Positions 33,613 to 43,535 of a stretch of DNA of 64,000 nt are shown one piece after another (the stretch's first letter is position 1; every line of letters begins with the position of its first letter). The DNA comes from an uncultured Sulfitobacter sp. GTDB lineage: Bacteria > Pseudomonadota > Alphaproteobacteria > Rhodobacterales > Rhodobacteraceae. The translations under genes were made by a program, and so were the position numbers. Where the stretch lies: positions 1-64,000 of the forward strand of contig CAJJCJ010000011.1 of assembly GCA_905182645.1 (NCBI GenBank), read 5' to 3'. The notes under the pieces are model-generated. The model searched no databases. It was not told where the DNA came from and saw only the letters and a list, made by a program, of their open reading frames with translations.

Positions 33613-35172
33613 TTACTTAATTGTAATCCGACCGTCTGTGTATGGCGCGTAATCCCCTTGGGCCGCCATGTAGTCGGCCATCACTTCAGCCAAGTCTGGG
33701 CCGAAGTCATAGGCGTTGGCTGCGTCGCGGAACATTTTGTAGCCATCGCCGCCGCCGCGCACATAGTTGTTGGACACAACGCCGTAGGTGGCTGCCAGAT
33801 CGATAGCCGCGCCGCCGATCATCACGTCGGAAACCCGTGCGCCGACTTCGGCAGCTGGATCAACAGTGAACGTCATGCCTGCAACTTGTGGGAACCGACC
33901 TGCGACTTCTTCATATTGCGACACGCCGTTTTCGAGCGCGGCCATAAGCATTTCGCCGGAGGCTTCAAATGTTGACAGCGTATTTTGGAACGGAAGCACG
34001 GTGTAGACTTCGCCCATTGTCACGTCGCCTGCATCGATGGATGCGCGCACACCACCAGAGTTTGCGATCGCGATCACAACACCTTGGTTTGCCACACGGT
34101 CAAGCATCGCGTCAGCCACAAGGTTGCCCATTTCGCATTCCATCACGCGGCAGACCGACCGGTCGCCTTCAATAACTGCGGCGGAAGACGCCACGACCTT
34201 AGTGCGGATTTCTTCCAGTGGGATCGCCATTTCAGCGATGCGTGCGACTGTTTCAGCGTCCTCAGTCACGGTGCCGTCAATGCTGATCGGCTCGCCCACC
34301 GCTGTGATAATCTCGCCAGCATCGTTGAACGTCACGTTCAATTCACCCAGATATTTACCGTAGGCGTAGGCCTGCACGATGGCTGTGTCCCCAACCATTG
34401 TTGGGTACGGACCAGAGGCCCGTTCGTTGGTGTTGGACAGCAGGGTGTTTGAATGCCCGCCGACGATAACATCAACACCAGTGGTATTGGCCGCGACTTG
34501 CTGGTCGATCAAATAGCTGGAGTGGGACAGCACGATGATTTTGTTCACACCCATTGCGGTCAGTTTGTCGACCTCGCCCTGCACTGCTACGACGGGGTCG
34601 CTAAACGTCACGTTGTCGCCCGGGCTGGCCAGATCGTCAGTGTCTTCTGGTGTCAGGCCGATCATGCCGATTTTTTCGCCACCTCGTTCGATCACGGTGG
34701 ATTTCGCCAGTTTACCCGCAAGCAATGGTTCGCCAGACACGTCCGCGTTGGACATCAGGATCGGGAAGTTAATCGCATCCATGAAGCCAGCCAGCACTTC
34801 TGGTCCGTCGTCAAATTCGTGGTTGCCGACGGTCATGCCGTCATAGCCCAGCTTGTTCATCATCTCGGCGGCAAGTTTGCCTTTGTAGTATGTGTAGAAC
34901 AGCGTGCCTTGGAACTGATCGCCGCCATCCACGAGGATGGAATTGTTGGTCCGTGCGCGCGCATCGTTGATCGCTGTCACAAGCCGCGCTGAGCCGCCAA
35001 AGCATTTGCCCTCCGCGTTGTCCTCGGACCCGCAGCCGCTGTCATATTTGCTGACTGGTTCAAACCGCGCGTGGAAATCATTGGTGTGCAGAATGGTCAG
35101 CGAATAATCCGCTGCAGCCATGCCAGCGGTCATCGCCAGCGCACAAGTGGATGTCAGAATACGTGAAAGCAT
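33613..35172 (-). CDS. Secreted 5'-nucleotidase / UshA-type metallophosphatase
   Basis: 519 residues from the ATG at 35172. A Sec signal peptide (LSRILTSTCALAMTAGMAAA) leads to the periplasm. The metallophosphatase domain has all metal motifs: ILHTNDFHARFEP, DGGDQFQGT, VGNHEFDDGPE, VLSHSS and GGHSNT. The C-terminal 5'-nucleotidase domain has ANSGGVRASIDAG, YTVLPFQNTLSTFEASG and the substrate-stacking NNYVRGGGDGYKMF. It releases phosphate and nucleosides from nucleotides outside the cell, useful under phosphorus limitation. Monocistronic, with its own terminator. Confidence 0.92.
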   Translation of the reverse strand: MLSRILTSTCALAMTAGMAAADYSLTILHTNDFHARFEPVSKYDSGCGSEDNAEGKCFGGSARLVTAINDARARTNNSILVDGGDQFQGTLFYTYYKGKLAAEMMNKLGYDGMTVGNHEFDDGPEVLAGFMDAINFPILMSNADVSGEPLLAGKLAKSTVIERGGEKIGMIGLTPEDTDDLASPGDNVTFSDPVVAVQGEVDKLTAMGVNKIIVLSHSSYLIDQQVAANTTGVDVIVGGHSNTLLSNTNERASGPYPTMVGDTAIVQAYAYGKYLGELNVTFNDAGEIITAVGEPISIDGTVTEDAETVARIAEMAIPLEEIRTKVVASSAAVIEGDRSVCRVMECEMGNLVADAMLDRVANQGVVIAIANSGGVRASIDAGDVTMGEVYTVLPFQNTLSTFEASGEMLMAALENGVSQYEEVAGRFPQVAGMTFTVDPAAEVGARVSDVMIGGAAIDLAATYGVVSNNYVRGGGDGYKMFRDAANAYDFGPDLAEVMADYMAAQGDYAPYTDGRITIK

Positions 35173-35314
35173 GTTTTGGGTCCCCCAAGGTTGGATATAC
35201 ATTACAGTGGCCCGTCTGCGCGGTAGGAGTCAAATGCAGATTCGCTGACCCTTCGGCAGGTGATGTCATTTCACCCGCTTGACCAATCTGCGTGTAGCGT
35301 CCAAACCGACGCCC

Positions 35315-35647
35315 ATGTTGATATTCAAAATTTTCCGCGCCACTGAGTGGACCGATCTGCAAGCCAAGGGCACAACCAAAGGTTCCCCCATTGATTTGGC
35401 TGATGGCTATGTGCATTTTTCCGGCGCCGACACTGTGGTCAAAACCGCTGCGTTGTATTTCACAGATATGCTTGATCTGATGCTGATTGCGGTTGAGGCA
35501 GATAGTTTGGCCGGCTTGGTATGGGAAACATCGCGCGGCGGTGCGTCTTTCCCCCATCTTTACCGCGAATTAACCATGGGTGATGTGATCTGGGCCAAGC
35601 CTTTGCCCATTGCCTACGGCACCCACCAATTTCCGGAGCTATCATGA
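35315..35647 (+). CDS. DUF952-family protein
   Basis: 110 residues from the ATG at 35315. Family pattern: [17 protein letters not shown] at the start, [14 protein letters not shown] in the middle, [24 protein letters not shown], and the end [19 protein letters not shown]952 proteins are small, of unknown function and often beside pyrD in alphaproteobacteria, as here, where its stop overlaps the pyrD start by ATGA. Cytoplasmic; no signal seen. Confidence 0.9.
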   Translation: MLIFKIFRATEWTDLQAKGTTKGSPIDLADGYVHFSGADTVVKTAALYFTDMLDLMLIAVEADSLAGLVWETSRGGASFPHLYRELTMGDVIWAKPLPIAYGTHQFPELS

Positions 35648-36693
35648 GACTGATTGAAAACGCAGGTCTGCGCGCAATGCGCATGATGGACCCCGAGCGC
35701 GCCCACGGCATTGCGATCAAGGCATTGCAAATGGGGCTTGGCCCAAAGCGCGGCCCGTTCACGTCGGATCGTTTGCGCACCACTCTCGCAGGATTGGACC
35801 TGCCGAACCCCATTGGTTTGGCCGCTGGATTTGACAAGAACGCCACGGCGCTGCGCCCCTTGTCGCGCTGCGGCTTCGGGTTTTTGGAGGTTGGTGCGAT
35901 CACACCCCGCGCCCAAGCTGGCAACCCGCAGCCCCGTCTGTTTCGTCTCAAACGGGACCGCGCTGCGATCAACCGGTTTGGGTTCAACAATAAGGGTATG
36001 GAATTGGCGCTGGCCCGTCTGACGGTGCGCCCAAAGGGGGTCATTGGCCTGAACCTTGGTGCCAATAAGAACAGCGAAGATCGCTCTGCCGACTTTTCCA
36101 AAGTTCTTGCGTATTGTGGTGAATTCCTGGATTTCGCGACGGTGAATGTATCGTCGCCAAACACAGAAAGCCTGCGTGATTTGCAAGGTAAGGCAGCACT
36201 TGCCGCGTTGCTGGATAGTGTCATGCAGACCAATGCTGGGCTTGATCGTCCGGTGTCAATTTTCCTAAAAATCGCCCCTGATCTGGATGAAGCCGAACTG
36301 GATGACGTGGCAGCTGTCGCCGATGCATCGGGTATTTCGGGCATCATCACGACGAACACGACGCTGGACCGTGTGGGCTTGCATGGTCAGTATTCGCGCG
36401 AGCCTGGTGGTTTATCTGGTCAGCCGTTGTTTGAAAAATCTACCCGCGTATTGGCCCAGATGTCGCAGCGTACCAATCTGCCGTTGATCGGTGTTGGTGG
36501 TGTTGCATCAGCCGCCCAAGCCTATGCCAAAATCCGTGCCGGTGCGTCGACTGTGCAGCTTTATACGGCATTGGTTTACGGTGGTATTTCACTGGTTGAT
36601 GATATTGCCCGTGGTCTCGATACGCTGCTGGAAAAAGACGGGTTTGCAAATGTTTCGGACGCAGTTGGCACGGGCCGCGCGGATTATTTGTAA
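35644..36693 (+). CDS. pyrD: Dihydroorotate dehydrogenase (quinone), class 2
   Basis: Oxidises dihydroorotate to orotate with quinone as acceptor, fourth step of pyrimidine synthesis. 349 residues including the class 2 N-terminal membrane-associating helices ([22 protein letters not shown]). Motifs: [38 protein letters not shown], catalytic Ser in [42 protein letters not shown]. Complete. Starts within the DUF952 stop; its end overlaps the convergent MATE gene by ten bases. Confidence 0.95.
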   Translation: MRLIENAGLRAMRMMDPERAHGIAIKALQMGLGPKRGPFTSDRLRTTLAGLDLPNPIGLAAGFDKNATALRPLSRCGFGFLEVGAITPRAQAGNPQPRLFRLKRDRAAINRFGFNNKGMELALARLTVRPKGVIGLNLGANKNSEDRSADFSKVLAYCGEFLDFATVNVSSPNTESLRDLQGKAALAALLDSVMQTNAGLDRPVSIFLKIAPDLDEAELDDVAAVADASGISGIITTNTTLDRVGLHGQYSREPGGLSGQPLFEKSTRVLAQMSQRTNLPLIGVGGVASAAQAYAKIRAGASTVQLYTALVYGGISLVDDIARGLDTLLEKDGFANVSDAVGTGRADYL

Positions 36694-37997
36694 GCTGCTG
36701 CCTCTAGCCCCAGATATTTCCAAGCAAGCGTTGCGCCGCGCACGATGAAGCTGAACAATAGTCCTATCCACAGCCCGTGATTGCCGAATAATGCCATCAA
36801 CGGGATAACGGCTGCGAAATACGCGATCGCCGAGATGATCATCATGTTGCGCATGTCGCGCGACCGTGTGGCTCCTATAAAGATGCCGTCAAACATCCAC
36901 GCGGCGACCCCAACGACGGGCGCCGCGATCATGTAGGGCAGGTAGCTGCGCGCGGTTGATTGCACGTCTGGTGCGGTGGTCATGATGTCGATGATCGCCG
37001 GGCCTACCAATGCAAACGCAAGCGCAAGCATCGCGCAAATGGCCATCCCCCAGCCGCTTGTCAGCAATGCCCCCCGCCGCAGGCGGCTTGCATTTTTTGC
37101 GCCCAGCGCTTGGCCAACGAGACTTTCTGCGGCGGCGGCAAACCCGTCGAGCGCATAGGCGGTGACGTGCAGAAATTGCAGCAATATTTGGTTGGCCGCG
37201 AGGTTCACATCGCCGAAATCTGCCCCCCAGAACAGGAAGCTGACGAAGATCGCTTGCAATAAGACCGACCGGATCAAGATGTCAGAGTTCACGACCCCCA
37301 TGTTGATCAGGCGCGCGCGGTCAAACACCCGCGCCGTGTCGCGCCAAGCGGTCCCTGCAAATGCGTCCCGACACAGCCAGAGGCCCAGCGCCAATCCGCC
37401 CCATTCTGCGATAAATGTCGCCCAGCCTACGCCTGCAACCCCCCAATCGAAATGCAACACAAACAGCAAGTCAAGCCCAATGTTGAGGCCGTTCATTACG
37501 ACTTGGATCGCGAATACCCCTGCGGTACGTTCTTGCGCAATCAGCCAGCCGATGATGCCGTAAAGCGCGATGGTTGCGGGGGCCGACCAGACCCGAATGC
37601 TCATGTATTGCCGCGCGAGGTTTTCGACCTCTGAGCTGGCAGGTGACACTTTGAATGCGAGCCAGAACAATGGGATTTGTGCGAGGATCATGACGGCCCC
37701 TGCCCCGAGCCCGATCAAGAGTGACCGTGACAATAGGGCCGCGATTTCGGCGTCGTCATTTGCGCCTGCCGCTTGGGCCGTCAGCCCCGCCGTGCCCATG
37801 CGCAGGAACCCGAAAATCCAATAAAATGCAGTCAGGATCACGGCGCCAATGCCTACAGCACCGATGGGCGCTGCTAGTCCAAGTTGCCCGACAACGCCGG
37901 TATCCACGACCCCAAGGATCGGCACGGTCGCGTTGGACAACACGATTGGCAGCGCTATGTGCAGAACTCGTCTGTGCGTGAGCGTGGTATCAGCCAT
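36684..37997 (-). CDS. MATE-family multidrug efflux transporter
   Basis: 437 residues with about 12 membrane segments arranged as two MatE domains (first around 15-170, second around 235-400). Recognisable: [47 protein letters not shown], and [17 protein letters not shown]. It is of the DinF-like branch; substrates cannot be told. Its start overlaps the upstream thioesterase stop by eight bases, so it is the last gene of a three-gene minus-strand unit. Confidence 0.92.
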   Translation of the reverse strand: MADTTLTHRRVLHIALPIVLSNATVPILGVVDTGVVGQLGLAAPIGAVGIGAVILTAFYWIFGFLRMGTAGLTAQAAGANDDAEIAALLSRSLLIGLGAGAVMILAQIPLFWLAFKVSPASSEVENLARQYMSIRVWSAPATIALYGIIGWLIAQERTAGVFAIQVVMNGLNIGLDLLFVLHFDWGVAGVGWATFIAEWGGLALGLWLCRDAFAGTAWRDTARVFDRARLINMGVVNSDILIRSVLLQAIFVSFLFWGADFGDVNLAANQILLQFLHVTAYALDGFAAAAESLVGQALGAKNASRLRRGALLTSGWGMAICAMLALAFALVGPAIIDIMTTAPDVQSTARSYLPYMIAAPVVGVAAWMFDGIFIGATRSRDMRNMMIISAIAYFAAVIPLMALFGNHGLWIGLLFSFIVRGATLAWKYLGLEAAAYK

Positions 37998-38481
37998 CGC
38001 GTGTGGGCATCAGGAAATGCCCTGTTGCTTGGGCAAACATACGGGTCCGGTTGTCTTGCCAGCCTTCAACATGCACCGATGCATAGCGTCTGCCAGATCG
38101 GTTCACCCGCGCGCGCGCATAGGCATCGCGCGGAAGACCAGAGCGCAGGTAGTCAACGCTAAAATCGATGGTCTTGGGCAGCAGGATACGCGGGCTATCT
38201 TCGGTGATTTTACCCGCTTCCATGTCTTCCCATGTCATCGCCCATGACAATTCAATGATCGCCGCAGTTTCAAGGAAGGCTGCCGTGACGCCGCCGTGCA
38301 GCGCAGGGATCATCGGATTGCCGATGTTGCGTTCATTGTAGGGGAGGATCGCAGTTAGTTCATCGCCGTGACGCTCAAAGCTGATCCCGAGGAATTGTAT
38401 GTACGGCACGCCAGCAACCAGATTTTGCAGCATTGCATCGCGGCGCTGTTTGATGACTTGTACGGGTTCAGGGCGCTTCAT
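37990..38481 (-). CDS. PaaI-type hotdog thioesterase (first of a pair)
   Basis: 163 residues, hotdog fold acyl-CoA thioesterase: [49 protein letters not shown], with HGGV at the usual active-site helix, then [22 protein letters not shown]. The ATG at 38481 overlaps the stop of the second thioesterase gene upstream (ATGA), and its own end overlaps the MATE start. Substrate unknown. Confidence 0.88.
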   Translation of the reverse strand: MKRPEPVQVIKQRRDAMLQNLVAGVPYIQFLGISFERHGDELTAILPYNERNIGNPMIPALHGGVTAAFLETAAIIELSWAMTWEDMEAGKITEDSPRILLPKTIDFSVDYLRSGLPRDAYARARVNRSGRRYASVHVEGWQDNRTRMFAQATGHFLMPTRDG

Positions 38482-38927
38482 TTTGATTTCCCTTTTCCTG
38501 ACTCGACGGTGAACGCGCCCGTGGCAGCGGCGACGGGTCGGTCGATGTCGGCGTCCATCGCGGTGGCGCGTACGAAGGCCACAGAGCGGGTCACATGATA
38601 ACATTCAGCGATGGCCGTAATCATGTCGCCCGGACTGGCGGCGCGCATATAGTCGATGCGCAAGTCGATCGTGGCCGTTCCCATCGGCGAAGACGGATGC
38701 GACATCACAGCCGCCCCACCGCAAGTGTCCATCAACGCGGACACAGCCCCGCCGTGGATCACGCCCGTTTCGGGATCACCGATCAGGCGTTCATCATACG
38801 GCATCGTGATCACGGCCCGCCCTGTCCCAATCTCGACCACTTTCATGCCGAGCGCTTGCGCGTGCGGGATCGCTTCGATGAATTGTCGCGCCAAAAGCTG
38901 TTGGCGGGCTTGTTGTTTGTCAGACAC
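38478..38927 (-). CDS. PaaI-type hotdog thioesterase (second of a pair)
   Basis: 149 residues: [54 protein letters not shown] with the HGG...D catalytic pattern, and [17 protein letters not shown]. Only moderately similar to its neighbour, so the tandem is old or separately recruited. First gene of the thioesterase-thioesterase-MATE unit; divergent from the putative manganese exporter. Confidence 0.9.
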   Translation of the reverse strand: MSDKQQARQQLLARQFIEAIPHAQALGMKVVEIGTGRAVITMPYDERLIGDPETGVIHGGAVSALMDTCGGAAVMSHPSSPMGTATIDLRIDYMRAASPGDMITAIAECYHVTRSVAFVRATAMDADIDRPVAAATGAFTVESGKGKSK

Positions 38928-38997
38928 GTTTTGGCTCCAGTGATATTACGGCCAACTTCGCACTTGCCGAACTGGTTGCAAGTGCTATATCTGCAAT

Positions 38998-39012
38998 TGA
39001 GAATTATTCGCA
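38998..39012. promoter_or_regulatory. Candidate MUR/Fur-type metal box
   Basis: TGAGAATTATTCGCA, whose complement TGCGAATAATTCTCA is close to the alphaproteobacterial MUR (manganese) box pattern of inverted TGC-AAT half sites. It lies 16 bp ahead of the metal exporter start. Pattern match by eye. Confidence 0.5.
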
Positions 39013-39028
39013 ACACGGAATTTATGTA

Positions 39029-40168
39029 ATGCACGTCACTACAGTTATGCCCAGTGCAACGCAATTGCGCCGCATTGGACCGTTTAAGCCCAAGCGGTTG
39101 ATTGTTGCGTTGATACTGTTGGCGCTGGCGGTTGCTCCTGGCTTGTTGGGTGAATTGACCCGTGGGCTGATGGTCGATGCCTATACGCAAGTGTCCGCAT
39201 TTGTTGCCACGACGTTATTGATATTTTATGGCGCTGAGCGGCTGTTCCGGTTCAACATTGGCGAAGCCCTAAAGGGCGCAAAGGGGTTTCAAGTCCCACT
39301 GGCCGCTTTGCTGGGTGCCACACCTGGTTGTGGTGGAGCGGTTGTTGTTGTGGCGGCCTATTCATCAGGCAACGTGGGCTTTGGTGCTGTGGTTGCAACG
39401 CTGACCGCCACGATGGGTGACGCCGCGTTCCTGCTGATTGCGACCCGCCCTGATGTGGCGATCGTTGTTTTGCCACTGTCATTTGCGATCGGCATTGCAT
39501 CTGGCTGGATCGTTGATGCGTTTTCGCGTGAAGACATGACTGCGAACACCACCGCACATTGCGAGCTTGCCCCGCTTATTGGGAAGGTTCGGTATCGCGA
39601 CTATGCGTTTTTTGCGGCTGTTGCACCGGGTTTGCTGATTGGCGCCACGCAGCTGTCTGGCGCGGATGTCTATGAATTTTACGGATCATTTGTGACTGTC
39701 GTGGGTCTGATCGGGACGGCAATTGGCCTGCTTATTTGGGCGTCATCAATCGTGTCTGCAATGACAAACGAAAAAGATAGTCCGTTGACGCGCATGGCTG
39801 AGGAAACGGCGTTTATCTCGGTTTGGGTGATCGGGGCCTATCTGGCCTATGATTATATCGTTGCCTTCACGGGCTTGGACCTTGAATTAATGTTTACCAC
39901 GGTGGCCCCGTTGCTGCCACTTATCGGTGTTGTCATTGGCCTTATCCCCGGATGTGGGCCACAGGTTTTGGTGACAACGCTGTACATCAACGGGCTGATC
40001 CCGTTTTCCGCGCTGATGGGAAATGCAATTTCTAATGACGGTGATGCACTGTTCCCTGCGATTGCTTTGAACCCACGCGCCGCAATTTGGGCCACGGTTT
40101 ATTCGACGATCCCCGCGATGATGGCCGCTTATGGGTTCCATTTCTTTGCGCCTAATTTCTTGAATTAA
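39029..40168 (+). CDS. Putative manganese/heavy-metal exporter (PF11449 family)
   Basis: 379 residues, about ten membrane segments. Two repeated halves each hold a PGCG motif in a helix, GATPGCGGAVVVVAAY and GLIPGCGPQVLVTTLY, typical of the putative 10-TM heavy-metal exporters related to ArsP and often annotated as manganese transporters in Rhodobacterales. The near-palindromic metal box upstream supports manganese or iron control. A MerR regulator follows 57 bp later on the same strand. Confidence 0.8.
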   Translation: MHVTTVMPSATQLRRIGPFKPKRLIVALILLALAVAPGLLGELTRGLMVDAYTQVSAFVATTLLIFYGAERLFRFNIGEALKGAKGFQVPLAALLGATPGCGGAVVVVAAYSSGNVGFGAVVATLTATMGDAAFLLIATRPDVAIVVLPLSFAIGIASGWIVDAFSREDMTANTTAHCELAPLIGKVRYRDYAFFAAVAPGLLIGATQLSGADVYEFYGSFVTVVGLIGTAIGLLIWASSIVSAMTNEKDSPLTRMAEETAFISVWVIGAYLAYDYIVAFTGLDLELMFTTVAPLLPLIGVVIGLIPGCGPQVLVTTLYINGLIPFSALMGNAISNDGDALFPAIALNPRAAIWATVYSTIPAMMAAYGFHFFAPNFLN

Positions 40169-40225
40169 TCCGTCTGTTGCCCCAAGCCTGTGCAACCGCT
40201 AGGTTTACGCAAACGGAGGATCAAA

Positions 40226-40591
40226 ATGTCGACACGCCTAACATTTAAAGAAATGTGCGCCAATTTTGACGTGACCCCTCGGACGTTGCGATACTATGAA
40301 TATATCGAATTGCTGACCCCTGACAAAGAAGGCCGGTCGCGGTTCTATGGCACCCGCGAAGTGGCGCGCATGACGTTGATTTTGCGCGGACGCAGATTTG
40401 GGTTCTCGCTTGAAGAGATCCGGCAATGGCTGATGATCCGCGAAAATGAGGGCACCACTGCGCAAATGCAGCACTGGGTGAGCCTTGCAGATGGCCAGAT
40501 TGTCGCGTTGATAGAGCAGCAAAAGCAGTTGCAAGAAACATTGGACGAGTTGCAAAAGCTGCGCGACCTCACGGCAAAAACTCTCGGGTGA
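40226..40591 (+). CDS. MerR-family transcriptional regulator (1)
   Basis: 121 residues from the ATG at 40226, preceded by CGGAGGA. N-terminal winged helix: LTFKEMCANFDVTPRTLRYYEYIELLTPDKEGRSRFYGTREVARMTLILRGRRFGFSLEEI in the usual order, then a dimerisation coiled coil (QMQHWVSLADGQIVALIEQQKQLQETLDELQKL). No metal-binding cysteines follow, so not a metal sensor of the MerR/CueR type. It resembles the second MerR protein 200 bp downstream; both look like fatty or branched-chain acid regulators (LiuR-like). Confidence 0.88.
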   Translation: MSTRLTFKEMCANFDVTPRTLRYYEYIELLTPDKEGRSRFYGTREVARMTLILRGRRFGFSLEEIRQWLMIRENEGTTAQMQHWVSLADGQIVALIEQQKQLQETLDELQKLRDLTAKTLG

Positions 40592-40722
40592 TCGGCTGAA
40601 TCCCCTGATTTATGGGCAACCGCTCGTTTTTTTCATCATCTTTCCGTTTGCATAAGTTGCGCATTACCTAGCGTCATCTTTTCTCTTACCTTTCGTCAAG
40701 TCAGAAATGACGTAGCGTTCCG

Positions 40723-40738
40723 TTTACGTTAACGTCAA
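40723..40738. promoter_or_regulatory. Candidate LiuR-type MerR operator
   Basis: TTTACGTTAACGTCAA: two eight-base arms inverted with one mismatch. The pattern matches the known LiuR motif (TTxACGTxxACGTxAA type). It sits 54 bp upstream of the second MerR gene, ahead of the beta-oxidation genes. Confidence 0.65.
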
Positions 40739-40791
40739 TTTGTCTTGTATGCTCATTCATGAATTCGCAGGTGTAAGGCATCAAGCCACGC

Positions 40792-41208
40792 ATGAATGGG
40801 ACCGCAACCATGACGACCGATACAATGAGCATCCGCGATATGTGCCTCACATTTGATGTAACGCCGCGCACATTGCGATTTTACGAGAGCAAGGAACTGC
40901 TGTTCCCAGTGCGCGACGGCCAACGCCGTTTGTTCACCAAGCGCGACCGCGCCCGCCTTAAACTGATCCTGCGCGGCAAGCGCTTCGGCTTTAGCCTTGA
41001 GGAAATCCGCCAGCTTTTGGATTTGTACCACATGAACGACAGCCAAGAGACGCAGCTGTCCAAGACCTATGAATTTGCCGAGCACCACTTGGCTGCGATG
41101 GAATCCCAAAAGGCCGAGCTGGACGAGGCTATTGGCGAGCTGAAAACACAAATGGAATGGGGTGCCAAAAAACTGGCCGCTATTTCAAAGGACCACTCGG
41201 CGGCCTAA
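40792..41208 (+). CDS. MerR-family transcriptional regulator (2), LiuR-like
   Basis: 138 residues from 40792, or 132 from an in-frame ATG at 40810; no clear ribosome site separates them. DNA-binding part: MSIRDMCLTFDVTPRTLRFYESKELLFPVRDGQRRLFTKRDRARLKLILRGKRFGFSLEEIRQLLDLY in family order, then a coiled coil. It lacks metal ligands. A LiuR-like palindrome lies just upstream and acyl-CoA dehydrogenase, thiolase and FadB-like genes follow, so it probably controls fatty or branched-chain acid degradation and itself. Confidence 0.9.
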   Translation: MNGTATMTTDTMSIRDMCLTFDVTPRTLRFYESKELLFPVRDGQRRLFTKRDRARLKLILRGKRFGFSLEEIRQLLDLYHMNDSQETQLSKTYEFAEHHLAAMESQKAELDEAIGELKTQMEWGAKKLAAISKDHSAA

Positions 41209-41241
41209 CCGCCACCCCACCTTAACAGAGAGACATCTGAC

Positions 41242-43020
41242 ATGCCGATCTACAACGCCCCCGTCAAAGACTTGCAATTTGTTCTGCACGACCTGCTGAA
41301 GGTATCAGAGCAAGACATTCCAGGGTTTGAGGATCTCGACCGTGACTTCACTGGCGCTGTGATCGAAGAGGCCGGCAAGGTCGCGTCAGAGGTGTTGGCC
41401 CCGCTAAATATGGTCGGTGATGTCGAAGGCTGTGTGTTGGAAAACGGCGTTGTGCGCACGCCCAAGGGTTTCAAAGACGCGTTTATGGTCATGAAAGACG
41501 GTGGTTGGACGGCGATGGATTGTGATCCAGAATATGGTGGCCAAGGCCTGCCGTATGTGATGCACACCGCCGCCCAAGAATTAATGGTGTCTGCCAATAT
41601 GGCGTTCCAGATGTATCAGGGCCTGACCCACGGCGCGTATTCCGCGATCCATGTGCATGGGTCGGACGCGCAAAAGCAAAAATTCCTGCCCAAAATGGTC
41701 ACATGCGAATGGACCGGCACGATGAACCTGACAGAACCGCATTGCGGCACCGATCTGGGGTTGATGCGCACTAAGGCGGTTCCGCAAGACGACGGATCTT
41801 ATAAAATCACTGGCCAGAAGATTTTCATCTCGGCGGGTGACCACGATATGGCGGATAACATCATTCACCTTGTATTGGCCCGCATACCCGGCGGTCCCGA
41901 TGGCATTAAGGGCGTGTCCTTGTTCATCGTCCCGAAGATCATCGTAAACGACGATGGGTCCTTGGGTGATCACAACGGCGTATCGGTTGGCAAGATCGAA
42001 GAGAAAATGGGCATCCACGGCAATGCAACTTGCATCATGAATTATGACGGCGCCGAGGGCTATATGATCGGCGAGATGCACAAAGGCATGCGTGCGATGT
42101 TTGTTATGATGAACGAAGCCCGTTTGGGTGTGGGCCTGCAAGGTTACGCCCAAGCAGAGGTCGCGTATCAAAACGCAGTCACTTATGCGAATGACCGCCT
42201 GCAGGGCCGCGCCGTCACCGGCGCTGAAAATCCAGAGGCCCCTGCTGATCCGCTGATCGTGCATCCTGATATTCGCCGTAATTTGATGGATCAAAAATCG
42301 TTTGTGGAAGGTGCGCGTGCGCTGACCCTTTGGGGTACGTATCTGATCGACCGCGCGCACAAGAACGATGATGCCGACGCCGATGGTCTGATTTCCCTGC
42401 TCACCCCAGTGATGAAAGGTTTCCTGACCGACAAGGGATTTGAATACGCGACTGCGGCCCAGCAAGTTTACGGCGGTCACGGATATATTGAAGAATCCGG
42501 CATGTCCCAATTCGCCCGCGATGCCCGTATTGCGATGATCTATGAGGGTGCGAATGGCGTTCAAGCCTTGGACCTTGTTGGTCGCAAGCTGGCCCAAGAT
42601 GGCGGCAAGCACGTCATGGCGTTTTTCGACATGGTCAAGACGTTCATCAAAGACAACGAAGGCAACGCCGCCCTGAAGGCGGATTTCCTAGATCCGTTAA
42701 AAGCCGCGTCAAAGGATATGCAGGCGGCTGGTATGTATTTCATGCAAAACGGTGTGAAAAACCCGAACCATGCGTTGGCTGGATCATATGATTTCATGCA
42801 CATGATGGGTCACGTCTGCTTTGGCTTGATGTGGGCCCGCATGGGCAAAGCTGCGATGGACGCGCTAGAGGCTGGTGCGTCTGACAAGGAGTTCTACGAG
42901 ACAAAAATCGCCACCGGTCGCTATTACATGGCCCGTCAGTTGCCTGCGACGGCGATGCATTTGGCGCGCATCAACACAGGTGCCGATACCGTCATGGCGC
43001 TGGAGGCGTCGCAGTTTTAA
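41242..43020 (+). CDS. Acyl-CoA dehydrogenase (C-terminal-extended, FadE-like)
   Basis: FAD enzyme of 592 residues catalysing the first beta-oxidation step. This branch carries a distinct N-terminus and extra C-terminal domain. Seen: [19 protein letters not shown] (FAD/acyl site), [64 protein letters not shown] with the catalytic Glu region, and a C-terminal helical extension. GAGAGA and a short spacer precede the ATG, 33 bp after the MerR gene. Electrons would pass to ETF, not encoded here. Confidence 0.93.
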   Translation: MPIYNAPVKDLQFVLHDLLKVSEQDIPGFEDLDRDFTGAVIEEAGKVASEVLAPLNMVGDVEGCVLENGVVRTPKGFKDAFMVMKDGGWTAMDCDPEYGGQGLPYVMHTAAQELMVSANMAFQMYQGLTHGAYSAIHVHGSDAQKQKFLPKMVTCEWTGTMNLTEPHCGTDLGLMRTKAVPQDDGSYKITGQKIFISAGDHDMADNIIHLVLARIPGGPDGIKGVSLFIVPKIIVNDDGSLGDHNGVSVGKIEEKMGIHGNATCIMNYDGAEGYMIGEMHKGMRAMFVMMNEARLGVGLQGYAQAEVAYQNAVTYANDRLQGRAVTGAENPEAPADPLIVHPDIRRNLMDQKSFVEGARALTLWGTYLIDRAHKNDDADADGLISLLTPVMKGFLTDKGFEYATAAQQVYGGHGYIEESGMSQFARDARIAMIYEGANGVQALDLVGRKLAQDGGKHVMAFFDMVKTFIKDNEGNAALKADFLDPLKAASKDMQAAGMYFMQNGVKNPNHALAGSYDFMHMMGHVCFGLMWARMGKAAMDALEAGASDKEFYETKIATGRYYMARQLPATAMHLARINTGADTVMALEASQF

Positions 43021-43068
43021 AGACATGATGGGTTAAAACCCATCCTACTTAATAAAGGACCGCCCCAT

Positions 43069-43281
43069 ATGCCCAAACGTCTGCGATTAACCCGCCGTTC
43101 CCCCGTTGCAATGACAGAGGACGGGTATCGCAGGCTCAAGCGGTTTGCATCGGACAGTCAGTTAGAAGAAGGCGAGGCGCTGTCGTTTTTGTTCGAGAAT
43201 TTTAATTCGGTGATCAATGAGGACACGTTTGGCCAGCGATTGAAAATGTTTCAGAACGAGCCATTGGATCGCACGCGTTGA
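43069..43281 (+). CDS. Small conserved-looking hypothetical protein, 70 residues
   Basis: AAAGGA precedes an ATG at 43069. The protein is basic at the start (PKRLRLTRRSPVAMTEDGYRRLKRFA) and acidic in the middle (LEEGEALSFLFENFNSVINED), with no membrane segment. The N-terminal pattern recalls ribbon-helix-helix-like small regulators but this is weak. It sits 48 bp after the acyl-CoA dehydrogenase, likely co-transcribed. Confidence 0.7.
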   Translation: MPKRLRLTRRSPVAMTEDGYRRLKRFASDSQLEEGEALSFLFENFNSVINEDTFGQRLKMFQNEPLDRTR

Positions 43282-43535
43282 AAGGATGAGTATTTGGGAC
43301 AAAGCGAGGGCAAAGGCCCAACACTCAGAGATCTCTCCGTGAGTTTTGGAGGCGCAACAAAGACTGTCGGGGCCTCGCTTAGTACGGTCATCGGCTCTCC
43401 AACCTGTACCGCCCTGTTAGTTTTCAACATCGTGCTTAAGTATGAGTTAATCGCGGGCATCTTTGTCTCGCTTTGTTCTAAATACTCAAAATACCGCGTC
43501 CACCATGTGGCGCACCATCTGGGAGGATATTCGAC
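43282..43535. other. Spacer of 254 bp with a doubtful TTG frame
   Basis: A frame from a TTG at 43294 runs 81 codons with one hydrophobic stretch, but has no ribosome site and no motif, and ends inside the next gene. No operator or terminator is clear. The GST ribosome site GGGAGG closes the region. Confidence 0.5.
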
